A DNA stretch of 7,168 nucleotides. It comes from JAICLL01 sp035252155. GTDB taxonomy: Bacteria > Planctomycetota > Planctomycetia > Pirellulales > JAICIG01. A program made the position numbers and the translations under genes. This document shows positions 1 through 6,231 of this stretch, piece by piece. Under the pieces are notes generated by a model. The model was not told the DNA's origin and did not search any database. It was given only the letters and a program-made list of their open reading frames with translations. Each line of letters begins with the position of its first letter. Position 1 is the first letter of the stretch. Location of the stretch: the NCBI GenBank assembly GCA_035252155.1, contig DATFDL010000352.1:1-7168 (forward strand). Direction: 5' to 3'.

Positions 1-203
1 CGAAGCGGCTCTTCCCAGGTTTTCCACAGCTCGTCGAAAACCTGCTGATCGAAGTCGGCCGGCAGATAGGCCTTGGTCGTCAACAGCCGATAGCCGCGCT
101 CGGCGAGTGATTCGTCCGCCGTGTTCGACGCCGGGCGCGCGTCGTCGGCCTTGAGGCCGGCAGCGATGGCCAGGCAAAGCACGATCAACGTCGCCGTTCG
201 CAT
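1..203 (-). CDS. N-terminus of exported protein, possibly c-type cytochrome (partial)
   Basis: The reading frame starts at an ATG (complement of 201-203) and runs off the left edge, giving 67 codons. It begins MRTATLIVLCLAIAAGLKAD, a typical signal peptide with a short positive start, a hydrophobic stretch and a small-residue cleavage region, so the product is probably exported. The mature part contains ERGYRLLTTKAYLPADFD and then an acidic, tryptophan-rich stretch (DELWKTWEEPLR). This resembles, from memory, the N-terminus of planctomycete cytochrome c proteins that carry CxxCH motifs further on. No haem motif lies in the visible part, so that function is a guess. A GGAG lies about 12 bases before the ATG and supports the start. 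The gene is divergent from the beta-propeller gene. The export call is fairly firm, the family call weak. Confidence 0.6.
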   Translation of the reverse strand, partial: MRTATLIVLCLAIAAGLKADDARPASNTADESLAERGYRLLTTKAYLPADFDQQVFDELWKTWEEPL

Positions 204-234
204 CGAAAGAGGTTTCTCCAGGGTTGCTAACCGG

Positions 235-263
235 AGTCTAGGCGTGGTTTTTAACCGTGGCAA
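235..263 (-). promoter_or_regulatory. Candidate sigma-70-type promoter for the leftward gene
   Basis: Read on the minus strand, TTGCCA (263-258, 5 of 6 to TTGACA) is followed by exactly 17 bases and then TAGACT (240-235, 4 of 6 to TATAAT). Transcription would start near 228, about 25 bases before the ATG, leaving room for the GGAG ribosome site. The spacer contains a small GGTT-TTT-AACC inverted repeat. This is a consensus match only. Confidence 0.35.
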
Positions 264-274
264 GGGCGGACAGA

Positions 275-302
275 GGGTTCAGGGTTCAGGGTTCAGGGTT
301 CA
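275..302 (+). repeat. Tandem heptamer array (GGGTTCA)x4
   Basis: Four perfect, uninterrupted copies of GGGTTCA fill 28 bases in the divergent intergenic region. The array lies upstream of both candidate promoters and outside any believable gene; frames reading through it have no other coding character. Similar GGGTTCA tracts are, as I recall, scattered between genes in planctomycete genomes, so this is probably a dispersed low-complexity repeat. A role in DNA or RNA structure cannot be excluded, because a related array lies in opposite orientation at 360-387. Confidence 0.9.
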
Positions 303-359
303 GCATTTTTTGCGACCTGGAAGGGTCGGTGCGAACTTGCCGCGGTTGATGACGCACCC

Positions 360-387
360 TGACCTCCGGCCTCTGGCCTCTGACCCC
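360..387 (+). repeat. Degenerate heptamer array (YGRCCYC)x4
   Basis: Four consecutive heptamers, TGACCTC, CGGCCTC, TGGCCTC and TGACCCC, make up these 28 bases. The reverse complement of the first unit, GAGGTCA, matches GGGTTCA of the upstream array at five of seven positions, so the two arrays are equal in length, related and opposed. The array ends 12 bases before the -35 element of the propeller gene's candidate promoter. Confidence 0.75.
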
Positions 388-399
388 TTTGCCCGGCCC

Positions 400-429
400 C
401 TGACATCGCCGGCCCCCGCTCCTTATATT
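400..429 (+). promoter_or_regulatory. Candidate sigma-70-type promoter for the propeller gene
   Basis: CTGACA at 400-405 (5 of 6 to TTGACA), an 18-base spacer and TATATT at 424-429 (5 of 6 to TATAAT) predict transcription from about 436, some 16 bases before the ATG at 452. The possible upstream TTG start at 428 would lie inside the -10 box, which favours the ATG at 452 as the true start. Confidence 0.45.
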
Positions 430-451
430 GGGTGTTTTTGGAATCGCCGCT

Positions 452-1687
452 ATGCCTCTACCGTATCTGAATCGCGTCAGATGCCTCGTTGCCGTCGTTC
501 TGCTCGCCGCACTGGGCCAGTCGGCAGCGGCGGAAGACGCTTGGCCCGAGTTCCGCGGACCCGACGGCCAAGGGCATGCCGAGCAAACCGGCCTGCCGAC
601 CGAGTGGAGCGAAAAGAAAAACATCGCCTGGAAAGTGCCGGTCGCCGGACGCGGCTGGTCGTCGCCGGTCATTGCGCACGGGCAAATCTGGCTGACCACG
701 GCGCTCGATGAGGGGCACTCGCTGCGAGCCGTCTGTCTCGACCTCGCAACCGGCCGGTCGCTGCACGACCTGGAAGTCTTCCAGGCCGAGGAGCCCGGAA
801 CCGTCCACGGCAAAAACAGCTATGCCTCGCCCACGCCGATCATCGACGGAGACCGCATCTACGTGCATTTCGGCGATCTGGGCACCGCCTGCCTCACGTC
901 GGCGGGCGCGGTCATCTGGCGCTGCGAGGAACTGAAATACAGCCACGGCCACGGGCCGGCTGGTTCGCCGGTTATCTACGACGATCTGCTGATCGTCAGT
1001 TGCGACGGCACCGATGTGCAGTATGTGGCGGCCCTCGACAAGCACACCGGCAAGCTGCGCTGGAAGACCGATCGCGAGGGACGCATGGCTTATTCCACGC
1101 CGCTCGTGATTCAGGTCGATGGCCGCGATCAACTGGTCAGCACCGGCGGAGAACAAGCGATGGCCTACGAGCCGGCCTCCGGCAAAGAGATCTGGCGAGT
1201 GCGGTACGATGGATATTCGGAAGTGCCGCGGCCGGTTTTTGGGCAGGGACTGGTCTTTCTGGCCACCGGATACGACACGCCCTGGCTCTATGCCGTGCGC
1301 CCCAACGGCCGCGGCGATGTCACCGACACCCATGTCGAGTGGAAGCTGCAGCGCGGGGCGCCGTTGAATCCCTCGCCGCTGGTCATCGACGACCGCCTTT
1401 ATCTGGTCGACGACAAGGGAATTGCCAATTGCCTGGAAGCGAAAAGCGGGCAAAAAATTTGGCAAAAGCGCTTGGGCGGCAACTTCTCGGCGTCGCCGCT
1501 CTCGGCAGACGGCAAGATTTACTTTACGAACGAGGAGGGCCGGACCACGGTTATCCGCCCGGCCGACCACTATACGGAGCTGGCCGTGAACGAGATCGAC
1601 GGATCGACGCTGGCGTCGCTGGCCGTTTCCGGCCACGCCCTGCTGCTCCGCAGCGCAACGCATTTGTACCGGATTGAAGAGAAGTAG
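452..1687 (+). CDS. Exported PQQ-binding-like beta-propeller protein
   Basis: The 411-residue product starts with a signal peptide (hydrophobic residues about 11-26, small-residue end QSAAA before EDAWPEF), so it probably acts in the periplasm. It continues with the WPEFRGPDGQG opening that I recognise from planctomycete PQQ-like/BamB-like proteins. Blade motifs of the form D/E-x-x-(T/S)-G-(K/Q)-x-x-W recur: LDKHTGKLRWK (195-205), EPASGKEIW (240-248) and EAKSGQKIW (329-337). Strand-end motifs such as GRGWSSPVI, YASPTPII, AGSPVIYD, NPSPLVIDD and FSASPLSADGKIY mark about seven blades. I see no catalytic residue set, no CxxCH and no second domain, so an enzyme role such as quinoprotein dehydrogenase is not supported; a binding or scaffold role is as likely. 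I chose ATG 452 over an in-frame TTG at 428 because the signal peptide and candidate promoter fit it. The frame runs unbroken to TAG. The gene stands alone, with a 238-bp gap downstream. The fold is confident, the function unknown. Confidence 0.9.
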   Translation: MPLPYLNRVRCLVAVVLLAALGQSAAAEDAWPEFRGPDGQGHAEQTGLPTEWSEKKNIAWKVPVAGRGWSSPVIAHGQIWLTTALDEGHSLRAVCLDLATGRSLHDLEVFQAEEPGTVHGKNSYASPTPIIDGDRIYVHFGDLGTACLTSAGAVIWRCEELKYSHGHGPAGSPVIYDDLLIVSCDGTDVQYVAALDKHTGKLRWKTDREGRMAYSTPLVIQVDGRDQLVSTGGEQAMAYEPASGKEIWRVRYDGYSEVPRPVFGQGLVFLATGYDTPWLYAVRPNGRGDVTDTHVEWKLQRGAPLNPSPLVIDDRLYLVDDKGIANCLEAKSGQKIWQKRLGGNFSASPLSADGKIYFTNEEGRTTVIRPADHYTELAVNEIDGSTLASLAVSGHALLLRSATHLYRIEEK

Positions 1688-1710
1688 CACTGCCTATTTC
1701 GTTCGCACCA

Positions 1711-1731
1711 TTTGCCTGCCGCCCTGGCAAA
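1711..1731 (+). terminator. Weak stem-loop after the propeller gene
   Basis: TTTGCC (1711-1716) and GGCAAA (1726-1731) form a perfect 6-bp stem with a 9-base loop, 23 bases after the stop codon. No T-tract follows, so this is at best a weak or factor-assisted terminator. The rest of the gap to 1861 shows no convincing gene; a 60-codon frame at 1674-1856 has no ribosome site of its own, overlaps the propeller gene's end and lacks coding character. Confidence 0.2.
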
Positions 1732-1861
1732 CCGACCGGGCGCGAGCGCAAATGAACTCGCCATTCACCTCAAAAACTTCTTCTCATAACTCGTTAGCAG
1801 TCAAGATGTTGCCGTTCGAGTTCGCCCGGCGGATTGCCCTCCGGCACAGTTATTGAAAAGG

Positions 1862-1922
1862 CTTGCCAGCACTGCGGCCTGAAAGGCGTGGCCGCTGACT
1901 CCGAATCTTTCGGGCTGGCAAG
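1862..1922 (+). promoter_or_regulatory. Possible three-way-junction RNA leader before the peptidase gene
   Basis: Three perfect stems nest here. The closing stem pairs CTTGCCAGC (1862-1870) with GCTGGCAAG (1914-1922). Inside it are GCGGCC (1874-1879) with GGCCGC (1890-1895), loop TGAAAGGCGT, and CCGAA (1901-1905) with TTCGG (1909-1913), loop TCT. Together they make a compact 61-base three-way junction. The last bases of the closing stem overlap the AAGGG ribosome site (1920-1924) of the next gene, so the fold could hide it. I do not recognise a known riboswitch or ribozyme core. The fold is read by eye and could be chance in GC-rich DNA. Confidence 0.3.
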
Positions 1923-1925
1923 GGC

Positions 1926-2795
1926 ATGATGTCACTTCGAGCGGTGTTTCTAGTGGTGGCGGTCAGCGCCTCTGGTTCGGCGACCGCCGGAGCGGTTTCT
2001 CAAGAATCTGCTACCGAGCACCGCACTTATCGAGCGGGCGCCTGGAATGTCGTTGAGACGACCAATTTCCGCTTTTGCTCGCACGGCCGGCTCGCACTTT
2101 CGGCCAAAACGCTCGGAGCCGCTGAAGACTTGCGCGAGCAACTCTTCGTGAGGTGGTCGGGCAAGCCATCAGGACAAAACGCCTGGCGGCCCAAATGCGA
2201 CATCATTCTGCACGGCACCGCCGCCGCGTACCTGCGGTCGGTGCCCGGCGGCGAACAGACGCTCGGCAGCAGCCTGATCGACGTCGAGGGCGACAAGGTC
2301 GTCGGCCGACGGATCGACATTCGCGCCGATCAGCCGGGCTGGTTCAATGCTGCCCTCGGACATGAGTTGACGCATATCGTCCTGGCCGATCTCTTCTCCG
2401 GCAGCCGAGTGCCGGCCTGGGCCGACGAAGGAATGGCCGTGTTAGCTGATCCCTCGGGCAAGCAAGACGGCCACCTGCGAGACCTGCGAATGGCTCAGTT
2501 GCAGAGGACCAGCTTCCGGCTGGTCGAATTACTCGCGCTCGATGATTACCCCCAGACCGATCGTCACGCGGCCTTTTACGGCCAGAGCGCCAGCCTGGTG
2601 CAGTACCTTGTCGAGCGCGGCACGCCGGAACAGTTTGTGCGGTTTATCCGCAGCGGCGCGGCGAGCGGCTACGAGCAAGCCTTGCGCGACACCTATCGCA
2701 TCAACGGCGTGACCGATCTCGAGCACCGCTGGCGGCAGCACGTCAACGCCATTGACTCGCTGGCCGTGCGCGAGCGACGCATTGCGGTCGACTGA
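1926..2795 (+). CDS. Exported HExxH metallopeptidase-like protein (gluzincin / peptidase MA-like)
   Basis: The product has 289 residues, or 288 if the second of two adjacent ATGs (1929) is used. AAGGG at 1920-1924 is four bases from 1929 but only one from 1926, so 1929 may be the better start. Residues 1 to about 24 form a signal peptide. The zinc signature is HELTH (146-150), followed 17 residues later by E168 in PAWADEGMAVLAD. This HExxH...(W)xxEG layout is that of gluzincin-fold, M1-like 'peptidase MA' proteins, where the two histidines and the later glutamate bind zinc and E147 activates water. The C-terminal half (200-275) is probably helical, with YGQSASLVQYLVERGTPEQF matching the helical tail usual in such proteins. 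The predicted role is an exported zinc protease of unknown substrate. No inhibitor or partner gene adjoins it. The catalytic motif is clear; the activity is unproven. Confidence 0.85.
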   Translation: MMSLRAVFLVVAVSASGSATAGAVSQESATEHRTYRAGAWNVVETTNFRFCSHGRLALSAKTLGAAEDLREQLFVRWSGKPSGQNAWRPKCDIILHGTAAAYLRSVPGGEQTLGSSLIDVEGDKVVGRRIDIRADQPGWFNAALGHELTHIVLADLFSGSRVPAWADEGMAVLADPSGKQDGHLRDLRMAQLQRTSFRLVELLALDDYPQTDRHAAFYGQSASLVQYLVERGTPEQFVRFIRSGAASGYEQALRDTYRINGVTDLEHRWRQHVNAIDSLAVRERRIAVD

Positions 2796-2845
2796 CCAAA
2801 GCGGCTTCGATGCTCAAACGGGTGGATGCACTTTGCGGGTCTGTG

Positions 2846-2925
2846 GGGAACGGACTCCGTGCCGTTCCGCGAGGGGCAGCGCGACGTCCACCCGCAGTTC
2901 GCCTAACGGCACGAAGTCCGTTCCC
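2846..2925. repeat. Inverted pair of palindromic repeats (GGAACGGA family)
   Basis: The 21 bases at 2846-2866 (GGGAACGGACTCCGTGCCGT plus T) and the 21 bases at 2905-2925 are reverse complements with one mismatch. Each arm is also partly palindromic: GGAACGG (2847-2853) pairs with CCGTTCC (2862-2868). A further flanking pair, CGGGTGGA (2819-2826) and TCCACCCG (2887-2894), interleaves with them. No coding frame here is believable. A related palindrome occurs at 6103-6122, which points to a dispersed intergenic repeat family. Confidence 0.8.
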
Positions 2926-2958
2926 TAATCGGTCTTGATATTCAAAATTGGCATGTCG

Positions 2959-3024
2959 ACCAGCCGCCCTCGGCTGGTTCCGCGACGCCGACTGACGTCG
3001 GCGACACAGCCGGGGGCGACTGTG
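2959..3024. repeat. Three consecutive hairpins between convergent genes
   Basis: Hairpin one is ACCAGCCG-CCCT-CGGCTGGT (2959-2978), a perfect 8-bp stem with a 4-base loop. Hairpin two is CGCCGAC-TGAC-GTCGGCG (2986-3003), a perfect 7-bp stem. Hairpin three pairs CACAG (3005-3009) with CTGTG (3020-3024). They lie between the ends of the peptidase gene and treY, so they could stop or stabilise transcripts from either side, but no T-tract follows any of them. Similar CAGCCG-rich hairpins are, from memory, common between planctomycete genes. Confidence 0.7.
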
Positions 3025-3050
3025 CCACATGGCGTTCCCACAATCGCCGA

Positions 3051-3065
3051 TTTTGACTGTCAAAA
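3051..3065. terminator. Short palindrome just beyond treY stop
   Basis: TTTTGAC (3051-3057), T, GTCAAAA (3059-3065) is a perfect 15-base palindrome lying 15 bases beyond the treY stop codon. It carries T-runs at its edge on both strands. It could end the treY transcript, or could be a protein-binding site. The stem is AT-rich and weak, so the terminator call is tentative. Confidence 0.25.
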
Positions 3066-3079
3066 CCTACCAGAGGGCG

Positions 3080-5995
3080 TTACCGCTCGGCGGCACTTTC
3101 TAACAGCGCGACGGGGAACGACCCCAACAGCGAGCTGACCGGAAACACTCGATCTTCGGCTGCAAAGCGCTGCCCGGTGAAGATGTCGCGCCACTCGCCC
3201 GAGGGCCAGGGCAAGCGCACCACGGTGTCGCGCCAGGCGTCGGCCCTCCACAGCGGATTCTCCGCAGATTGCATCCCGAGCACCCACCGCGGCGCCGCCA
3301 CGAGGGCCGCCTGGCCTTCGTGCCGTCGCGCGAACGTGCAAAGGTGTTCGGCGGCGGGGCCGCCGGCCTCCAGCGGCACATACTCGCCCTGCTGGAAAAG
3401 TTCCGCGCAGCGGCGGCGAAAGTTCAACGCCTGACACGTGGCGAAGAGCTTGATGCGGCCGTCGCGCCACTCGGCAACCAACTCAGACGCCAACGATCCC
3501 AAGTCGCCCGCCGCGCGCCGCTTCAGCTCTGCCAATCGCTCTTTGCGGGCCGCGAAATCGACCGGCCGCCGGTTGTCGGGATCGACTAGGCTCAAGTCCC
3601 ATAATTCCGTGCCTTGGTAGAAGTCGGGCACGCCCGGCGAACAAGTTTTCAGCACGACCTGCGCCAGCGCGTTGTGCATGCCGGCCACCGCCAGCGGCGC
3701 GTGAAACTGCTCGAAGTCGCGGAGAAAGTCGGGCGAGGTTTGGCCGTCGAGCACCGAGGTGACGAATCGCTCGACCGCCCCTTCCCAGTCTTCCGATGGG
3801 TTGGTCCAACTCGTGTTGAGTTTGGCCTCTTTCATTGCTTTGATCATGAACTGACGGATGCGGCCGACAAAGTCTTGCCACGCTTCGCCGCCAGCCTGGC
3901 TGCCGGCGTCGATCGGCCAGGCGCCCACGAGCGTCTGGTAGAGCAGGTACTCTTCGTTGGCGCTGGGCGCCTCGGCGCCGTCGACTTCGGTCTTGTATCG
4001 CTGGTTGATGCTCCGCCAACGCAAGATCGCCTGCTCCCACTCGCCGGGGCACTGCGAGAGCAGGTTGATTCTTGCCCGAACGTCCTCGCTGCGCTTCGTG
4101 TCGTGCGTACTCGAGGCCAGCAGGGTATGCGGCCAGCGTTCTTGGCGTTCGCGGTTTCGCCGGTGAAACTCTTCGAGCGTCGTTCCAAACGCTTCGGGAT
4201 CGCCGCCCACTTCCGAGAGCGAGAGCAGCGGATAGTCGCGATAGAAGGCGGTGTCTTCGATTCCTTTGGCGGTCACCGGGCCGCTGAGCTGCTGGAAGCG
4301 CAGGGCGAACTCGCGCCGTTCTTCTCGTTGTTGCTCGCTCAGATGCGGCGGATGTTCCAGCAGCAGCACTGAGCCGACAAAATCGAACAAGGAGCCGCTT
4401 AGTTCTGGGTTGCGGCGTTTGGCGATCCGCAGCGCGGCGGTGATGCGGCGCCGGTCCTCGTCGCTGACCGGCGCTGCGCCCGGCCGTACGTAAGTGCGAT
4501 AGACGGGAAAGCAGGCGATCGTCTCGAGCAGCGCGGTCCGTAGCGACGATAGCGTGAAGTCGCGCGAGTAGCGGTCGGCCTCTGAAATGCGGTCGAGCCT
4601 GCGGGCCAACACTTGCAGCTCGCTCGACATCGACCGTTCGAGGATCGTCTTCTTGCTTTCATAGGCCACGTCGCGGAAGCGGCGATTGTCGGCGATGAAG
4701 CGCAGGTACGTCTTGCGCAGCGCCCCGGCGTCGCGGCCATCGATGAATACGCCGTTCATCAGGTTCAAAAAGTCGTAGCCGGTGGTGCCCTCCACCGCCC
4801 AGTTGTTGGGCAGCGGCTCATCACGGCCCAAAATCTTTTCGGCGACCACGTAGAGCGGCAAGGGAGTATGACGTGCCGGCCCGCCAGAAACGTCGGGCGG
4901 CTGGCAGCCGGCCAGTTGGCAGTATTCGGCCTGCACGTCGTTGAAGTAACGCTCGGGATCGAGCAGCCCATCGGGATGATCGATGCGCAGCCCGGTAACC
5001 AGGCCCTCGCCCAGATAGCGAAACACAAGCTGGTGGACTTCGCGGAAGACGGCCGGCAACTCGACGCGGATGGCCGCCAGCTCTTTGACGTCGAAGAACC
5101 GGCGATAGTTGATCTCGTCGGCCGCGACTCGCCAGTGGCACAGTCGGTAAGCCTGCTCGGCCAGCATCTGCTCCAGGCGGTCGAAACTGCGCGGATCGCC
5201 TTGGCGGCCATTAAAGTCGGCGACCGCCTGCTCGATGGCCTCACGGATCACCGGCGCGGCCCCCACCAGGCTGGCGATGCGGCGCGGGGCCACCTCGTGT
5301 TCCAACCGACGCTGGTGTACTTTCTCTGGCTCGGTGTTCGACAGCGGCGGCAAATGACGCAGCGAGATGATGATGCTTTCCAGTTCCAGCCAGTGCGGGT
5401 CGTCGGGCGCCAGCCGTCCGACGGCGTGCTGCTGGGCCAGTTCGAGCACTCGCGGCCAGCTTCGCAACGTGAGCGGAAAACGGGCCTCGAAGTATCGCAC
5501 ATGAAACTTGCCGTCGGCGAAGACCAGCTTCAGCTCCTGGTTTTCCAGCGCCCTGCCATATTGGTCGCCCAGAAACGGCAAGAGCACCTTGTTTCTCAGC
5601 TCCTCCTTGGGCGGACGCCAATCGATGTCGAAAAAGCTCGCGTAGGACGAACCGGGGCCGTTCTCCAGCACGTCCTGCCACAGCCGGTTGTTCGGATCGT
5701 CGATGCCCATGTGGTTGGGAACGACGTCCATCAACAGGCCCATCTCCTGGTCCACCAGTTCCCGGGCGAAGCGGCGAAAATCGTTCTCGGTTCCAAACTC
5801 CGGACTAATGACGCTGTGATCGACCACATCGTAGCCGTGCGTGCTGGCTTTGCAGGCCCGAAACAGCGGCGAAGCATAAGCGTCGGATATCCCCAGATCG
5901 TGCAGGTAGCCGACCAGTTCGCGCGCCTGCTCAAAGCCGAAACCGGCGTGGAACTGCAGGCGGTAGGTGGCTAGAGGCAGACGGTGAGGCAACAT
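3080..5995 (-). CDS. treY: Maltooligosyl trehalose synthase (GH13, EC 5.4.99.15)
   Basis: TreY rearranges the reducing-end alpha-1,4 bond of maltooligosaccharides to an alpha,alpha-1,1 bond, giving maltooligosyl trehalose, which TreZ then cleaves to free trehalose. It is a cytoplasmic enzyme, and no signal peptide is present. The 971-residue product opens with LPLATYRLQFHAGFGFEQA, the usual TreY start. The GH13 regions are all present: DVVPNHMG (90-97), GLRIDHPDG with nucleophile D339, YVVAEKILG with acid/base E386, and SSTHDTKRSEDVRAR (628-642) with H631 and D632. TreY-typical blocks follow: GVPDFYQGTELWDLSLVDPDNRRPVDF (788-814) and a C-terminal domain with WRDIFTGQRF. The length fits the longer members of the family, and the frame is unbroken to TAA. 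The frame stays open upstream to 6139, but those 48 codons lack family similarity and run through a palindromic repeat, so ATG 5995 is chosen. No treZ or treX adjoins it, unlike the common clustered arrangement. Confidence 0.96.
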   Translation of the reverse strand: MLPHRLPLATYRLQFHAGFGFEQARELVGYLHDLGISDAYASPLFRACKASTHGYDVVDHSVISPEFGTENDFRRFARELVDQEMGLLMDVVPNHMGIDDPNNRLWQDVLENGPGSSYASFFDIDWRPPKEELRNKVLLPFLGDQYGRALENQELKLVFADGKFHVRYFEARFPLTLRSWPRVLELAQQHAVGRLAPDDPHWLELESIIISLRHLPPLSNTEPEKVHQRRLEHEVAPRRIASLVGAAPVIREAIEQAVADFNGRQGDPRSFDRLEQMLAEQAYRLCHWRVAADEINYRRFFDVKELAAIRVELPAVFREVHQLVFRYLGEGLVTGLRIDHPDGLLDPERYFNDVQAEYCQLAGCQPPDVSGGPARHTPLPLYVVAEKILGRDEPLPNNWAVEGTTGYDFLNLMNGVFIDGRDAGALRKTYLRFIADNRRFRDVAYESKKTILERSMSSELQVLARRLDRISEADRYSRDFTLSSLRTALLETIACFPVYRTYVRPGAAPVSDEDRRRITAALRIAKRRNPELSGSLFDFVGSVLLLEHPPHLSEQQREERREFALRFQQLSGPVTAKGIEDTAFYRDYPLLSLSEVGGDPEAFGTTLEEFHRRNRERQERWPHTLLASSTHDTKRSEDVRARINLLSQCPGEWEQAILRWRSINQRYKTEVDGAEAPSANEEYLLYQTLVGAWPIDAGSQAGGEAWQDFVGRIRQFMIKAMKEAKLNTSWTNPSEDWEGAVERFVTSVLDGQTSPDFLRDFEQFHAPLAVAGMHNALAQVVLKTCSPGVPDFYQGTELWDLSLVDPDNRRPVDFAARKERLAELKRRAAGDLGSLASELVAEWRDGRIKLFATCQALNFRRRCAELFQQGEYVPLEAGGPAAEHLCTFARRHEGQAALVAAPRWVLGMQSAENPLWRADAWRDTVVRLPWPSGEWRDIFTGQRFAAEDRVFPVSSLLGSFPVALLESAAER

Positions 5996-6002
5996 TGTCT
6001 CG

Positions 6003-6030
6003 ATTATAGCGAAGTGAAACTGTTGGCAAA
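6003..6030 (-). promoter_or_regulatory. treY promoter with perfect -10, probably leaderless
   Basis: On the minus strand a perfect TATAAT (6008-6003) is followed by only seven bases, CGAGACA, before the treY ATG. Transcription from this box would begin at or next to the A of the start codon, giving a leaderless mRNA. The best -35 is poor: TTTGCC (6030-6025, 3 of 6) at 16-base spacing. The GAG before the ATG could instead act as a minimal ribosome site if transcription starts further upstream. Confidence 0.4.
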
Positions 6031-6100
6031 CGACCGGGCCGCCAAGAGGGCGATGTGGGCAACAACCGACCAACGTGACAGTTTGAATGTCAGCGCCTGA

Positions 6101-6231
6101 TAGAACGGAATTCATTCCGTTCCTTATATAAATTCTCACTGCTGCGAACGCGCCGTCACCACGTCGGTCAATCGCCGGAAAATGCCACCGTTGCCGGTTC
6201 TTGCGCGCGAAACAGTATGAATTCCGTTCTA
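6101..6231. repeat. 131-bp segment bounded by 15-bp perfect inverted repeats
   Basis: TAGAACGGAATTCAT (6101-6115) and its exact reverse complement (6217-6231) bound the segment. The left end is itself a palindrome: GAACGGAAT-TC-ATTCCGTTC (6103-6122), a 9-bp stem with a 2-base loop. Both ends carry TA, which would suit an element that duplicates TA on insertion, but no longer target duplication and no transposase is seen. The same GAACGGA...CCGTTC design recurs at 2846-2925, so this is more likely a pair of dispersed palindromic repeats, one of them partial, than a transposon remnant. Confidence 0.75.

Noticed and set aside
121..711. A 196-codon frame spanning the left intergenic region
   Set aside because: It translates the heptamer arrays and runs antisense or out of frame to the two real genes; its composition is not protein-like.
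458..1690. A 410-codon open frame on the minus strand opposite the propeller gene
   Set aside because: It is antisense to a clear signal-peptide beta-propeller protein and shows no family features; it is a shadow frame.
1674..1856. A 60-codon frame after the propeller gene
   Set aside because: It overlaps the end of the propeller gene, has no ribosome site and shows no recognisable features. A small protein cannot be wholly excluded.
1842..1857. A sigma-54-like site (CGGCACAGTTATTGAA) before the peptidase gene
   Set aside because: The -24 half is good, but the -12 half reads TTGA rather than TTGC, so the nearly invariant GC is lost.
1862..1922. Hammerhead ribozyme, cobalamin or TPP riboswitch
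   Set aside because: The junctions (ACT, TGACT, none) lack the hammerhead core bases, and no B12-box or TPP core sequence is present.
4613..5974. A 453-codon open frame on the plus strand opposite treY
   Set aside because: It lies fully inside treY, whose protein has every catalytic block. The opposite frame has no recognisable motif and is a by-product of GC-rich codon use.
5996..6139. A longer treY start 48 codons upstream
   Set aside because: The extra residues lack TreY similarity, cross a palindromic repeat and would place the TATAAT box inside the coding region.
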